DNA of 64,000 nt, taken from contig NZ_ATVH01000014.1 of assembly GCF_000420625.1 (NCBI RefSeq), positions 248,001 to 312,000 on the forward strand, read 5' to 3'. The notes below the pieces were generated by a model. The model worked only from the letters and a program-made list of their open reading frames with translations, searched no databases and had not been told where the DNA came from. Position 1 is the stretch's first letter, and each line of letters opens with the position of its first letter. Below, piece by piece: positions 24,218 through 34,700 of the stretch. The position numbers and the translations under genes were made by a program. This stretch comes from Fodinicurvata sediminis DSM 21159 (GTDB lineage Bacteria > Pseudomonadota > Alphaproteobacteria > Kiloniellales > DSM-21159).

Positions 24218-24930
24218 TCACCCTCTGCCCGACCGGCTGCCTTCTCGTAAAGCGCCGCAATGGCAGAGAGCCGCCCGGACGTACGGGGATCCAGGTGGCC
24301 CGTCAGATGATCCGGCAGGAACCGCCTCTGAAAAGCCAGCAGTACCCGCTCGAAATCCTCGTCCAGATAGCCATACCCGATCGTTGCCAGCGCCTGACGA
24401 GCCGTCTCTTCATTCGGACTGTCCTGGATGGGCCCTTCATCGCTCCACAGCCCCACCCCGTAGCGGGCCAGCCCCGGCCAGTCGAAAAGCTCGCCCGGAT
24501 CCTCCTTGCGCAGGGGCGCAATATCCGAATGCCCCACCACACGCTGGCGGGGAATCCCATGGCGATTGCGCAGAACCACGGACAGCTCGATCACCGCCTG
24601 CATCTGAACGGCCGGAAAGGGACGATAGCCGAATTCATGACCCGGATTGACGATCTCGATGCCGAGACTTGCATCGTTCAGGTTGTCTTCCCCGGCCCAA
24701 TGCGAAAGGCCTGCATGCCAGGCACGGCGATGCTCTGGCACCAGGCGCAGGACCCGCCCGTCCTCCTCGACCAGATAATGCGCGCTGACCCGAGCCGCCG
24801 GATCACACAGGCGCGCCATGGCCGCCGCGCCGCTTTCCATGCCCGTGTAGTGCATGACCAGCATGTCCGGCGCCCCGGTCTTCCGGCGCTCGTCATGATT
24901 GGGGGAAGGATGTTCGTGGATCAGGACCAT
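24214..24930 (-). CDS. N-acetylmuramoyl-L-alanine amidase, AmiD-like (Amidase_2)
   Basis: Zinc amidase cleaving the MurNAc-L-Ala bond. 238 residues. The Amidase_2 fold shows MLVMHYTGMES (first zinc His), VSAHYLVEEDG, WHAGLSHWAG, LNDASLGIEIVNPG and RVVGHSDIAPLRKEDPG (zinc His and catalytic Lys region). Residues about 170-238 resemble a PG_binding_1 domain (ATIGYGYLDEDFERVLLAFQ). No signal peptide is seen, so a cytoplasmic recycling role (AmpD-like) is as likely as export. Its start overlaps the stop of the EamA gene by one base. Confidence 0.9.
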   Translation of the reverse strand: MVLIHEHPSPNHDERRKTGAPDMLVMHYTGMESGAAAMARLCDPAARVSAHYLVEEDGRVLRLVPEHRRAWHAGLSHWAGEDNLNDASLGIEIVNPGHEFGYRPFPAVQMQAVIELSVVLRNRHGIPRQRVVGHSDIAPLRKEDPGELFDWPGLARYGVGLWSDEGPIQDSPNEETARQALATIGYGYLDEDFERVLLAFQRRFLPDHLTGHLDPRTSGRLSAIAALYEKAAGRAEGD

Positions 24931-25817
24931 TACAGTCGCTCGCGCACCGGCGCCCCCAGCCCGGGACGCCGCAAGATGATGATGCCGACGCCGGCCAGCG
25001 TCAGGATACCGCCAATCAGGAACGGAATTGTCAGGGGTTCGTGCAGGAATACGATTCCCGATGCCGCCCCGACCACCGGCACCATCAGGGTGAAGGGGGC
25101 CGCCTGGTTGATGTCATAGCGCGTGACCATGCGCGCCCAGAGGCCGTGCCCGATCAAGGTGGACCCCAGTGCCGTGAACAGCAGTGCTCCCCAGCCCGTC
25201 AGATCCGCGGATTGCAACGAGGCCATCTGTCCATCTTCCAGGACCCAGGTGACGATCAGCAACTGAGGCAGGGCCAACAGGGAGATCCAGGCCGTGATGG
25301 TCCAGCCGCTGATCCCCTGGGTCTTCTTCATCTGCACACTCGAGACCGCAAAGGCCATGGCCGCCCCCAGCACAAGTGCGAGCGAACCGTACTGGTCGCC
25401 CAGCCTGGGCTCGCCCGCCATGACCGCAACTCCGCAAAAAGCGATGACCATGCCCAGGATCCGCCGCCAGCCCAGGCGATCCTTGAAGAAGATCGAGGCC
25501 AGTATGGCCGCGAAGGGCACCTGCATCTGCACGGCGATGGCCGCCGTACTGGCATCCACACCGGAAATCCCGGTAAAGACCAGCGAGAAGTGCAGGGTTC
25601 CCATGGTAAAGGACAGGGCCAGCAGCTTCAGCCAGTTTCCCTTGGGCCGGGGCACGAAGGGCACCAGGACCAGCGAGACGATAATGAAGCGCAGGAAGGT
25701 CATGAAGATTGGCGGAAACTGGTCCGTGCCCAGCTTTACGGCCACGAAGTTCAAGCCCCAGGTCAGCACGATCATCATGAAGAGGAAAAGGTCGCGCGGC
25801 GGCATTGGCAGCGGCAT
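24930..25817 (-). CDS. EamA/DMT-family permease
   Basis: Inner-membrane exporter-type permease. 295 residues with ten predicted membrane segments in two EamA repeats (about 8-135 and 145-285); WGLNFVAVKLG in helix 1 and EPLTIPFLIGGILTLAGV near the end are typical. Resembles the YdcO/EedA-like branch, sometimes annotated as amino-acid metabolite exporter; the substrate cannot be told. Its ATG directly abuts the stop of the ABC-F gene, so these genes probably form one operon with the amidase. Confidence 0.85.
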   Translation of the reverse strand: MPLPMPPRDLFLFMMIVLTWGLNFVAVKLGTDQFPPIFMTFLRFIIVSLVLVPFVPRPKGNWLKLLALSFTMGTLHFSLVFTGISGVDASTAAIAVQMQVPFAAILASIFFKDRLGWRRILGMVIAFCGVAVMAGEPRLGDQYGSLALVLGAAMAFAVSSVQMKKTQGISGWTITAWISLLALPQLLIVTWVLEDGQMASLQSADLTGWGALLFTALGSTLIGHGLWARMVTRYDINQAAPFTLMVPVVGAASGIVFLHEPLTIPFLIGGILTLAGVGIIILRRPGLGAPVRERL

Positions 25818-27680
25818 TCAGCTATCCCCTCCCTGCTTCAATCGCTCGCGCTTGTCTTCCAGCTCCAACCAGCGTTCCTCCTGCTTTTCCAGGTTGCTGC
25901 GCCGGTGCTCCAGCTTGTCCGTGGTTGCCTGAAAACCCTCCGGATCGCGGCTGTAATAGTCGGGATCGGCAAGGTGAGCTTCCAGCTCTGCGACCTCCGT
26001 CTCCAGCTTTGCGATCTGCTCCGGCAGCTTGTCCAGCTCGCGTTGTTCCTTGTAGCTCAGCTTCGGCGCTGAGGCCTTGGGCTTGCCCTGGGCAGCCTGG
26101 GCCTTCCCACCCTGAGACGCCTTGCGGGCCGCCTTGTCCTTGCCTGTCCTGGCATCGGGCAGACCGCCAGCCTGGCGCACGGCATCGCTGTAGCCCCCGG
26201 GATATTCCTGGGCACCTCCACGACCATCCATCAGGATCACGCTGCTGGTCAGGCGGTCCAGGAAGTCGCGGTCGTGGCTGACCAGCAGAAGCGTACCCTC
26301 GTAGTCGTCCAGCACCTCGACCAACAGGTCCAGTGTGTCCATATCCAGGTCGTTCGTGGGTTCGTCCAGCACCAGCAGGTTCGAGGGCTGCGCGAACAGC
26401 CGCGCCAGGAGCAGGCGATTCTTCTCGCCGCCGCTGAGCGAACTGACCGGCTGCTTGACCTGGCGTTCGTCGAACAGGAAGTCCCGCAGATAGGCAACCA
26501 CATGCCGCTGACGGCCACCCACCATCACGGAATCGCCCCCCAGGGGGCACAGCGTGTCCCACAGGGTGGATTCTGGGTCCAGGCTTTCACGACGCTGATC
26601 AAAGATCTGAATCTCCAGGTTCGTGCCCAGCTTCACGCTGCCTTGATCGGGTTCCATGCGCCCCAGCAGCAACCGGATCAGCGTGGTCTTGCCGGCTCCG
26701 TTGCGTCCAACGATGCCCACTCTGTCGCCACGGCGTATGCGCGTGGAAAAGCCATCGACCACGGTGACCTGCTCGCTGTCCGGGCGCGCGAAGCTCTTGG
26801 ATATGTTCTCCGCCTCGATGACGATCTTGCCGCTGGTACCGGCCTCTGCAGCGGCCATGGACAGCTGGCCGGGCTGGTTCTTCATCATTTCTGCGCGGCT
26901 CTGGCGCAATTCCTGCAGGCGCTTCAGGCGGCCCACATTGCGCTTGCGCCGAGCTGTCACACCCCGCTGCAACCAGTGTTCCTCACGCTCAATGGTCTTG
27001 CGCAGGCGATAGAGCTCCTGCTCCTCGGCACGCGCCACCTCTTCGGCCCAGCCATCGAAGGCGGCAAAGCCCTTGTTCAGTTGCCGGACCTGGCCGCGAT
27101 CCAGCCAGAAGGTGGCATTGGAGACCTTTTCCAGGAAGGCGCGGTCATGGCTGATCACGATGAAAGCGCCGCGAAAGCGGGCAAGCTCTCCCTCCAGCCA
27201 CTCGATCGTCGGAAGGTCCAGATGGTTGGTCGGTTCGTCCAGAAGCATGACATCCGGCTCCGACACCAGCATGCGGGCCAGCGCCGCACGCCGGGACTCT
27301 CCGCCGGAGAGCGAACCCAGGCTGGCAGCTCCATCCAGACTCAGGAGATCCAGCATCGCATCGACCCGGTAGCGACCCACATCAGCCTCGTCCGGTGGAA
27401 GGCCCTCGGCAATGTAATCCGACACCATCTGTTCGGCCGGAAGATCCGGGTCCTGGGGCAGATAGGACAGGCGCAGACCGCTCTGGACCACGCGCGCGCC
27501 GCTGTCCGGCTCCACCAGGCCGGCCAGGACCTTCAGCAGCGTGGACTTGCCACTGCCATTGCGGCCAACGAGGCAGGCCCGCTCCCCTGGTGACAGGGTC
27601 AGGTCGAGTCCCTCGAAGAGCGGTGTGCCGCCATAACTCAGGCGGGACTCCTGGAGCGTCAGTACGGGAGGCGCAGCCAT
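25818..27680 (-). CDS. uup: ABC-F ATPase, Uup-like
   Basis: Soluble duplicated ATPase of the ABC-F family, which acts on ribosomes or DNA rather than transport. 620 residues: ATPase 1 with GRNGSGKSTLLK (37-48) and LSGGESRRAALARML, a charged linker, ATPase 2 with GRNGAGKTTLIR and LSGGEKNRLLLARL, then a C-terminal coiled coil (about 540-620). That tail fits Uup better than EttA. It also contains a Lys/Ala-rich hinge (about 500-540). It follows the TerB/J-domain gene by 3 bases. Confidence 0.88.
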   Translation of the reverse strand: MAAPPVLTLQESRLSYGGTPLFEGLDLTLSPGERACLVGRNGSGKSTLLKVLAGLVEPDSGARVVQSGLRLSYLPQDPDLPAEQMVSDYIAEGLPPDEADVGRYRVDAMLDLLSLDGAASLGSLSGGESRRAALARMLVSEPDVMLLDEPTNHLDLPTIEWLEGELARFRGAFIVISHDRAFLEKVSNATFWLDRGQVRQLNKGFAAFDGWAEEVARAEEQELYRLRKTIEREEHWLQRGVTARRKRNVGRLKRLQELRQSRAEMMKNQPGQLSMAAAEAGTSGKIVIEAENISKSFARPDSEQVTVVDGFSTRIRRGDRVGIVGRNGAGKTTLIRLLLGRMEPDQGSVKLGTNLEIQIFDQRRESLDPESTLWDTLCPLGGDSVMVGGRQRHVVAYLRDFLFDERQVKQPVSSLSGGEKNRLLLARLFAQPSNLLVLDEPTNDLDMDTLDLLVEVLDDYEGTLLLVSHDRDFLDRLTSSVILMDGRGGAQEYPGGYSDAVRQAGGLPDARTGKDKAARKASQGGKAQAAQGKPKASAPKLSYKEQRELDKLPEQIAKLETEVAELEAHLADPDYYSRDPEGFQATTDKLEHRRSNLEKQEERWLELEDKRERLKQGGDS

Positions 27681-27683
27681 GCT

Positions 27684-28445
27684 TCAGCGCAGACCTCTCT
27701 GCCGGCTGATCTTGTCGTAGGCTTCGTTGATGCGCGCCAGCTTGTCGTTGGCAACATTGACGAACTCTTCCGGCATGCCCTGGGCCACCAGCTTGTCCGG
27801 ATGGTTGTCGCGCACCAGCTGGCGATAGGCCTTCTTGATGTCCTCGTTGCTGGACTCACGCGAAATCCCCAGGATGCTGTAGGGGTCGGCTGCGTCCGGG
27901 CCGTAATTGCTTGCCTTGATGCGTTGCCAGTCGTTGTCCGACAGGCCGAATTCGCGTGCAACGCCATTCAGGAAATCCAGTTCCTCGGGCGTCACATCGC
28001 CGTCTGCTCGGGCAATGTGGAACAGGCCATTGAGCAGCTCTTCAAGGATCTGCGGTTCACGGGCGAACAGCTTGCCCAGTTGGCGCGCATAGGGCTCGTA
28101 GCCGCGTGCGTCCCGCTTGGCCTGGTCGAAGACGCGCCCGACGTTCTTCATTTCCTCGGGCGGGATATGGAAGACCTCCTTGAAGGCCGAAACCTCGTCC
28201 TTGGTCACCTTGCCGTCGGACTTGGCCATCTTGGCGCCCAGGACGATGACACCGATGGTGAAGGCAATGTTCTTCGTGCGGTCGCCGTGCAGCCCTTCCT
28301 GGCCCTCCTGGTCCGGAGACTCGAGCTGGGTGCTTTGGTTCATGACATCCACGGCATGGCCGGCAAGACCGCCCAGGAGCGCACCAATCGGCCCACCAAA
28401 GGCGAAGCCGGCCGCTCCGCCCACGATTTTCCCCCATATGCTCAT
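27684..28445 (-). CDS. TerB/J-domain membrane co-chaperone, DjlA-like
   Basis: Predicted Hsp70 co-chaperone. The ATG at 28445 (MSIWGKIVGGAAGFAFGG) is preferred over an upstream start because it leads straight into a Gly-rich membrane-anchor segment (9-30). 253 residues: anchor, TerB-like domain (about 50-175, KSDGKVTKDEVSAFKEVF and RADGDVTPEELDFL), and a C-terminal J domain (about 190-253) with the HPD tripeptide in RDNHPDKL. The architecture matches DjlA. First gene of the run that continues with uup, EamA and the amidase. Confidence 0.88.
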   Translation of the reverse strand: MSIWGKIVGGAAGFAFGGPIGALLGGLAGHAVDVMNQSTQLESPDQEGQEGLHGDRTKNIAFTIGVIVLGAKMAKSDGKVTKDEVSAFKEVFHIPPEEMKNVGRVFDQAKRDARGYEPYARQLGKLFAREPQILEELLNGLFHIARADGDVTPEELDFLNGVAREFGLSDNDWQRIKASNYGPDAADPYSILGISRESSNEDIKKAYRQLVRDNHPDKLVAQGMPEEFVNVANDKLARINEAYDKISRQRGLR

Positions 28446-28596
28446 GTAACCCTGCCCTCTTCCTACAGCCCTTGACCGCTCGCAAACGCGATAAAACACG
28501 AGGCGGCCGGAAGCGACAAGCCTTCCCGCAGCAGGTCAGCCATTCGTCTTCTGTCGCCCCGTCGAAACAGCGGCAAGCCGCCGCAAAGAAGGCGCA

Positions 28597-28815
28597 TCAA
28601 ACCTCGGCCGGAAGGTCTTCCTCCAGGACCATGATCTGGATGGAATAGGAGACCTCGCCCTCGTCCACGTCGCGATGGACGACGCCGATGAACTCCTCTC
28701 CAATCCGCATTTCGATGGGGTGCCCCTCCTTGCTGGGAGGCAGGATGGTAATGCGATTGTTGTTGAAGGACTGGCGCAGGTAGTTGGTCAGTCGCGCGAT
28801 TTCCTTGGGTGTCAT
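28597..28815 (-). CDS. DUF3126-family small protein
   Basis: 72 residues from the ATG at 28815 (MTPKEIARLTNYLRQSFNNN); the frame extends 33 codons further up but the family starts at this Met. The sequence ITILPPSKEGHPIEMRIGEEFIGVVHRDVDEGEVSYSIQIMV is split here as read: ITILPPSKEGHPIEMRIGEE then FIGVVHRDVDEGEVSYSIQI. It matches DUF3126, a family known mainly from alphaproteobacteria and of unknown function. It is followed by a 151-base gap and transcribed away from the dehydrogenase gene. Confidence 0.85.
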   Translation of the reverse strand: MTPKEIARLTNYLRQSFNNNRITILPPSKEGHPIEMRIGEEFIGVVHRDVDEGEVSYSIQIMVLEEDLPAEV

Positions 28816-29096
28816 GCGATAGCTTCCTGTGGTCGGGACCGAATGCTTCGAAACAGAACGGAACTTCTGGTCCGCTCGTCGGGTGCCTGTCGCTTTCATC
28901 AGCGCCAAACACACGCGAACCGGCGGACCGGATTGCCCTGCTGCCTGCCTAACCTGCCTATGCGGCCCTGCAAAAACAAGGGTTTGCCCAACCCATCACA
29001 GCAGCTTACTGCCTCCGCGATGAGTCGTTCTGTCTGTAGTCCTGTGCTATGGAGGACAATCACAACACGACCGACTAGAAATCAGGGCAGAACAAC

Positions 29097-29993
29097 ATGA
29101 AGGACATACGCAAGGTCACGTTCCTGGGCACCGGCATCATGGGCTTTCCAATGGCACAGCACCTGCTGGAGGCCGGCTTCGAGGTCACGGCCTGGAACCG
29201 CACGAAAGAGAAGGCCGAACCCCTGGCCAGCCAGGGCGCAACGATCGCCGACAGCGCCGAAGAGGCCGTCCGCAAGGCTGATGCCGTCATTGCCATCCTG
29301 GAAAACGGCCCTGTGGTCACCGAGATCCTGTTGGGGCGCGAACTTGGCCAACACGCTCCTGCCGATACCCTGTTCATCGACATGTCTTCCATCCCGCCGT
29401 CCCTGGCGCGCGACCATGCGGCAAAGCTGCAGGTGGCCGGGCAACGATATCTCGACGCGCCGGTCAGCGGCGGCCAGGGCGGCGCCGAGGCCGGGACACT
29501 GGCCATCATGGTGGGCGGCGAAGCCGCGGACATGGCCCAGGCGGAACCTCTGTTCTCGGCCATGGGGCGTGGCAGGCATGTGGGCCCGGTGGGCTGTGGT
29601 CAGCTCACCAAGCTGGCCAACCAGGCGATCGTCGGCATCACCATCGGCGCCGTTTCGGAAGCCCTGCTTCTGGTCAAGGCAGGCGGCGGCGACCCGGCGG
29701 CCGCGCGCGAGGCCATTGCCGGCGGCTTTGCCGACAGCCGCATCCTTCAGGTCCATGGCGAACGCATGCTGAAGCACGACTTCCAGCCGGGCGGCACGGT
29801 GGCCATCCAGTTGAAGGATCTGGACAACATCCTGCAGGCCGCCCGCGAAGCCGGGCTCAGACTGCCCTTCACCGAATGCGCAAGAGAGGGCTTCGCCGAA
29901 CTGGCCGCCAAACCCGAAACAGCCAAACTGGACCATGCCGCCCTGCTGCTCTGGCTGGAATCCATGAATGAGCCGCACAGCCTGAAACCGTAA
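29097..29993 (+). CDS. 3-hydroxyisobutyrate dehydrogenase-family oxidoreductase
   Basis: NAD(P)-dependent beta-hydroxyacid dehydrogenase. 298 residues: Rossmann start FLGTGIMGFPMAQHLLEAGF, the substrate signature DAPVSGGQGGAEAGTLAIMV, and the catalytic lysine in GQLTKLANQ (K172). Family members act on 3-hydroxyisobutyrate, tartronate semialdehyde or similar; the substrate is not decided by sequence or neighbours. Promoter presumably in the 281-base divergent gap (28816-29096), where I saw no distinct operator. ggt follows 18 bases downstream. Confidence 0.9.
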   Translation: MKDIRKVTFLGTGIMGFPMAQHLLEAGFEVTAWNRTKEKAEPLASQGATIADSAEEAVRKADAVIAILENGPVVTEILLGRELGQHAPADTLFIDMSSIPPSLARDHAAKLQVAGQRYLDAPVSGGQGGAEAGTLAIMVGGEAADMAQAEPLFSAMGRGRHVGPVGCGQLTKLANQAIVGITIGAVSEALLLVKAGGGDPAAAREAIAGGFADSRILQVHGERMLKHDFQPGGTVAIQLKDLDNILQAAREAGLRLPFTECAREGFAELAAKPETAKLDHAALLLWLESMNEPHSLKP

Positions 29994-30011
29994 TCCACGA
30001 AGGGCCTCCTC

Positions 30012-31766
30012 ATGAAACCCTCCGTTCTCCTTGCTCTTCCCCTGCTGGCGGGCCTGCTGCTGGGCGCACCCGCCCTCGCCCAGGACCGCCCCGCACCCGA
30101 GGTGGCCACCGGGGAAAGCGTCAAACAGCTGGTCCGGACCGACAGCTACATGGTCAGTGCCGCCGACCCGCGCGCCGTTGAGGCGGGTGTTGCCATGCTG
30201 GAGGACGGGGGCTCAGCCCTGGATGCCCTGGTGGCGACCCAGATGATGCTGGGTCTGGTGGAGCCCCAGTCCTCGGGCCTGGGCGGCGGTGCCTTCCTGG
30301 TCTATTACGATAACGAAACGGAAGAGCTCACGACGCTGGAGGGCCGCGAAACCGCACCGTCCGCCGCCGACGGCACGCTGTTTCTTGACGAGCGAGGACA
30401 GCCCTTGCCGTTCTGGGAGGCCGTCGTCGGCGGCCGCTCCGTGGGCACACCCGGCATTCCTGCCCTGATGCAGGCTGCGCACGAGCGTTGGGGCCGCCTG
30501 CCCTGGGCCGACCTCTTCGCACCGGCCATCGACCAGGCCCGGGAGGGCTTCGCCGTGGGCCCGCGCCTGGCGGGCATGCTGGAAGCCGACACGGCAGCGC
30601 GCCTGCGCAGCTATCCGGCGGCCCGTGATTATTTCTTTCCGGGCGGCACGGCCCTGAAGGAAGGCCAGATACGTGACAACCCCCAGCTGGCTGAAACCCT
30701 TTCGGCTCTGGCACGCGAGAGCGCCAAGGCCTTCTATACAGGTCCCATCGCCGAGGAGATCGTCCGGACCGTGCAGTCTGTGCCCGACACCCCCGGCCTG
30801 CTGAGCCAGCAGGACCTTGCGGACTACGAAGTCAAGGAACGCCCGCCGGTCTGTCACCCCTACCGCACCTACCGTGTCTGCGGCATGGGCCCGCCCTCGT
30901 CCGGTGCACTCACCGTTGGACAGATCCTGGGGCTTCTGGAGCATTTCAACCTGGCCGGCATGGACCCCGCTTCGGCCCGGCCCTGGCACCTCTTTGCCGA
31001 GGCCGGCAAGCTGGCCTTTGCCGACCGCAACCGCTACATCGCCGACAGCGACTACGTGGACGTTCCGGTGCGCGGCCTGCTCGACCCCGCCTACCTGACG
31101 GCCCGTGCCCAGTTGATTTCGCAGGACAAGGCCATGGACACCCCGGCGCAGCCCGGCAACCCGCCCTGGCATGAAGGGCCGCGTCCTGGCCGCGACGGCA
31201 GCCGCGAGCTGCCCGGGACCAGCCACATCTCCATCGTGGATGCCGAGGGCAATGTCGCGTCCATGACCACCACCATCGAGTCCGCCTTCGGCTCCCAGCT
31301 GATGACCGGCGGCTTCCTGCTGAACAACGAACTGACGGACTTCTCCTTTGAAGCGGAGGACGAGACGGGACGCCGCGTAGCCAATCGCGTCCAGCCCGGC
31401 AAGCGTCCGCGCAGTTCCATGGCGCCGACCATCGTCTTCGATGGGGAAGAAAACCCGGTTCTTGCCGTGGGCTCGCCCGGCGGCGTGCGCATCATTCCCT
31501 ATGTGGCCCAGGCCATCATGGGCTTTGTGGACTGGGAACTGGATGCCCAGCAGATCACCCGCCTGGCGCACGTCAGCAACATGAACGGCACCACCTGGCT
31601 GGAAGCGAACACACAGGCCGAGAACTGGCAGCAGAAGCTGGAAGGACTCGGTCATGAGGTGGAGGTCAGCGCTCACACCTCGGGCCTGCAGACCATTGTC
31701 CTTTCCCGCGACGGACTTTCCGGCGGCGCCGACCCCCGCCGGGATGGCACGGCCGGCGGGAAATAG
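30012..31766 (+). CDS. ggt: Gamma-glutamyltransferase precursor
   Basis: Periplasmic Ntn hydrolase that transfers or hydrolyses gamma-glutamyl groups, e.g. of glutathione. 584 residues: signal peptide with likely cleavage after LGAPALAQ (about 24), large subunit, then autocleavage before Thr403 in LPGTSHISIVDAEGN, which becomes the catalytic nucleophile. Also visible are GLGGGAFLVYYD, the GRETAP substrate site, and SPGGVRIIPYV. Probably co-transcribed with the dehydrogenase. Its 3' end faces the autotransporter gene at 14 bases, with an 8-bp GC inverted repeat inside the last codons (31735-31760). Confidence 0.95.
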   Translation: MKPSVLLALPLLAGLLLGAPALAQDRPAPEVATGESVKQLVRTDSYMVSAADPRAVEAGVAMLEDGGSALDALVATQMMLGLVEPQSSGLGGGAFLVYYDNETEELTTLEGRETAPSAADGTLFLDERGQPLPFWEAVVGGRSVGTPGIPALMQAAHERWGRLPWADLFAPAIDQAREGFAVGPRLAGMLEADTAARLRSYPAARDYFFPGGTALKEGQIRDNPQLAETLSALARESAKAFYTGPIAEEIVRTVQSVPDTPGLLSQQDLADYEVKERPPVCHPYRTYRVCGMGPPSSGALTVGQILGLLEHFNLAGMDPASARPWHLFAEAGKLAFADRNRYIADSDYVDVPVRGLLDPAYLTARAQLISQDKAMDTPAQPGNPPWHEGPRPGRDGSRELPGTSHISIVDAEGNVASMTTTIESAFGSQLMTGGFLLNNELTDFSFEAEDETGRRVANRVQPGKRPRSSMAPTIVFDGEENPVLAVGSPGGVRIIPYVAQAIMGFVDWELDAQQITRLAHVSNMNGTTWLEANTQAENWQQKLEGLGHEVEVSAHTSGLQTIVLSRDGLSGGADPRRDGTAGGK

Positions 31767-31780
31767 GCGACAGGCCGCCT

Positions 31781-34700
31781 TCAGAACATCCAGCGCAGCG
31801 AAAATTCGCCGGCCAACGAGCGATGGCCGTCGCGCAGAAACTGGCTGGAAAGATGCGCGCCGACCACCATGCTGTCATCGGCCTCGTACTCCAGGCTGGC
31901 CCGCAGGTTCAGGGCATTGCGGTCGGTGACCCCATTGCGGCTGTCGAAGTCTGCTGCGCCATAGCCATCGAAAGCGGCCTCCTGAACGGCCTCGGTGTCC
32001 AGCAGCTCCCGATCCCAGGTGGCCTGCAGGCTGCCCTTCAACAGGCCGCCTTCCTCCAGCTCATGCTCCAGGCTGGTCCGCAGCCCCAGACTGGAGCGCA
32101 GGGAATCATGGTGCAACGCCGAGAGGTCCAGGCGCGTGGCGTCCTTGCCATCCTCCCGCAGCCCCGGACGCGACAGGCGGGTGTAGTTCAGGGAGCCCAC
32201 CGGTCCGGCACTCATTGTTTCGTTCAGGCGCCAGAGATATCCGCCACCCGCCGTCGCACCACCGGCAAAGCCCAACCAGTCCCCGCGGTTGGTGGTGCTA
32301 TAGCCGTTCACCCGTATCCGGCGCTCCAACCGGCCGGACTCCAGGCCGGCACGCAGCTGGCCATGAAAGTAGGGCCCGGCCCGCTCATCCGGCTGGTAGT
32401 GGGCCTGCAGCCCCAGGCTGAAGGTCTTGGTGTCACCCGAAGCCCTTTGCGGCGCCTTTACGCTGACGGACTGGCCGACAAAGGCCCCATGCACGCCCCA
32501 GGTCCAGTCCGGATCGGCCAGGGCGCGCCGCTGGGCCCCGAACAGCACGCCATAGCGCGCCGTGCTGTGGCCCACAGCGCCCCCCTCCGCATCCTGCCAG
32601 AGGCCGCCGCCCATTGGCACGGCAAAGCCCTGGACGGCGCCGTTATCCAGGGTCGCGGCCGACAGCGACAGGGGCTGTGCGGCCACCATGTCGCTCAGCC
32701 GCTGCTCCCGGTCCAGGGAGGTAGCCACCATGGCGCTGTAGGCCTCGGGCGAAAGCTGCGTCAGGGCCCGCCCCACCTCACTGCCGTCGGCCGCCGAAAA
32801 ATCCAGCGCCTGGTAGAGTGGTTGCAGGTCCGAGCCGGCCCGGCCGGAGAGGTTATCGAGCGCCCGCCCCACCTGGCGGGCGTTCCGGCTGGCAGCATGC
32901 TGGCTGTAGGCATTGGCCGTCCGGCTCATTCTGATATCGAACTTACCACTCGTATCATCAAAGCTCAGGCTGAGAGTCGGAGAGTGGATTTCAGCAGATG
33001 CAGTCAGACTATTCTCTTCAACTGAACCCACCTTTACAAAATCATCAAACTCAAAATTCGCCTGCCAATCGGACGCGTACCAATCCGGCGCTGCTGAAAG
33101 GACCAGCTGACCGTCCAGTTTGCCCGTGCCGGTCACATCCAACTGGTCGGACTCACCTGCGGAATTGAACTCCAGTCTTAGGGTTCCGCTCGAAGTTTGG
33201 ACATAGTTTCCCTCTATGGTGATGATGCCGATGGAATTGCCCGGCGCCAGCAGACCGGCGTTCCGGAATTCGCCATCATTAGGCAGGCTGTAGGTGCTGT
33301 TGCCGCCCAGGCTCGCCCCCTCGGCAATCTCGACCTCATAAACCTCGTGATCGCCGTTGAGTGAGGTATAACCGCCCTCGAAGGACAGGGATAGGTTGGT
33401 CTGTCCCTGGATATTGCCATCATGCCGAAAGACGAAATCCGGATCTGCATTACTGGTAGACTGTCCTCGACTGTCGGGGGCCCTGCCAAAGGTCAGCACT
33501 GTCAGGCGTTGGTTATCATCACCGTCGGCCTCGTCATACTCCGAGAGAATATCTCCCTGGATACGTGCGCCGCGCATGACATTGATCTGCTTCACCAGTG
33601 CGGTGTCGGAGATGTAGATTGCTGCCCGCTTACCAGCCACCCGGCCCGTCAGGTCATAGCTTTCAACCAGAGGGCCTTTCAGCTCGTCCGGGAAAAGCTC
33701 TTCATCTACATCATAACTGATCTCGCCTTGACGGAAGATGTAGGACCCATGCTTTTCGAGGTCGTCGCCCATCATGTTGCCGCCAAAGTCAAAACTGACG
33801 CCAATATCCCGGCCTTCCACCTCGCCGCGCTGGATCAGTTCATGGCCCTTGCCATAGGCGAACATGACGCCCCGACCGTTCGTGCCGAGGGCATGCACCC
33901 GCGTACCAGAGTCGATCACCAAGCGGTTGCCTTCGCCATCCACCCGCACACCGGCGGCGCCGGCCCCGCGTGTCAGCAGGTCGGCCACCTGCACCACCCT
34001 GTTGTTGCTGCCATAGATATGCAGGCCCAGTCCCATGGTGGCCCGATTGTATTGTCCGGGCAGGTAGGCCGTGCCGCTGGCGTTGCGCCGGAAATAGCCG
34101 TTCCGGTTCACGATATCCAGGCCGGACCCGTAAATCGAGCGGCCGAAGAAGTTCCGCCGGTCAATCTCGTAGCCCATGTCCTGCAGGGCCGCCAGTTCCG
34201 CCTCCATGAAGGTGTTGTAGTTGCGGTATTGCTGGTGACTCATCAGGCTGCGTTCGAGCTCGGAGTGACTCATGTAGTTGTCATCGATATTGCTGAAGGG
34301 ACCCCCAAGGCGCACGGGCACGCCCGGCAGGCTTCCATCCATGACCTCCCGGATGTGCGGGCCCGTCACATAGCCCATGTCACGTCCGCGTTCGGTGTCG
34401 TCGGTCAGGTCAAAGGGGTCGGTCGCATCCTCATCCTCCCATTCCCCGCCCTGGTAACAATCATCCAGATCGCATCTGACGAACTGCCCAGGACGCGCCG
34501 GATTTCCGTTGCTGTCGCGCAAGCCCGCTTCCCAAAGGGTCAGGCCCTCATCCAGGAAGTAAGCCACCTCTCCGATCTCCACGCCGTCATCGACTTCGCC
34601 GCCCTCGGCCGCGGTCATGACGCCCAGGGCGTGCGCCAGCTCATGGAACACGACGCCATAGAGCTGGAAGCCATCGGCACCAGTCGGCAAGGGCGACGGG

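Noticed and set aside
31735-31760. 8-bp GC inverted repeat at the end of ggt as terminator
   Set aside because: It lies inside codons with a 10-base loop and no U-tract; noted only as possible.
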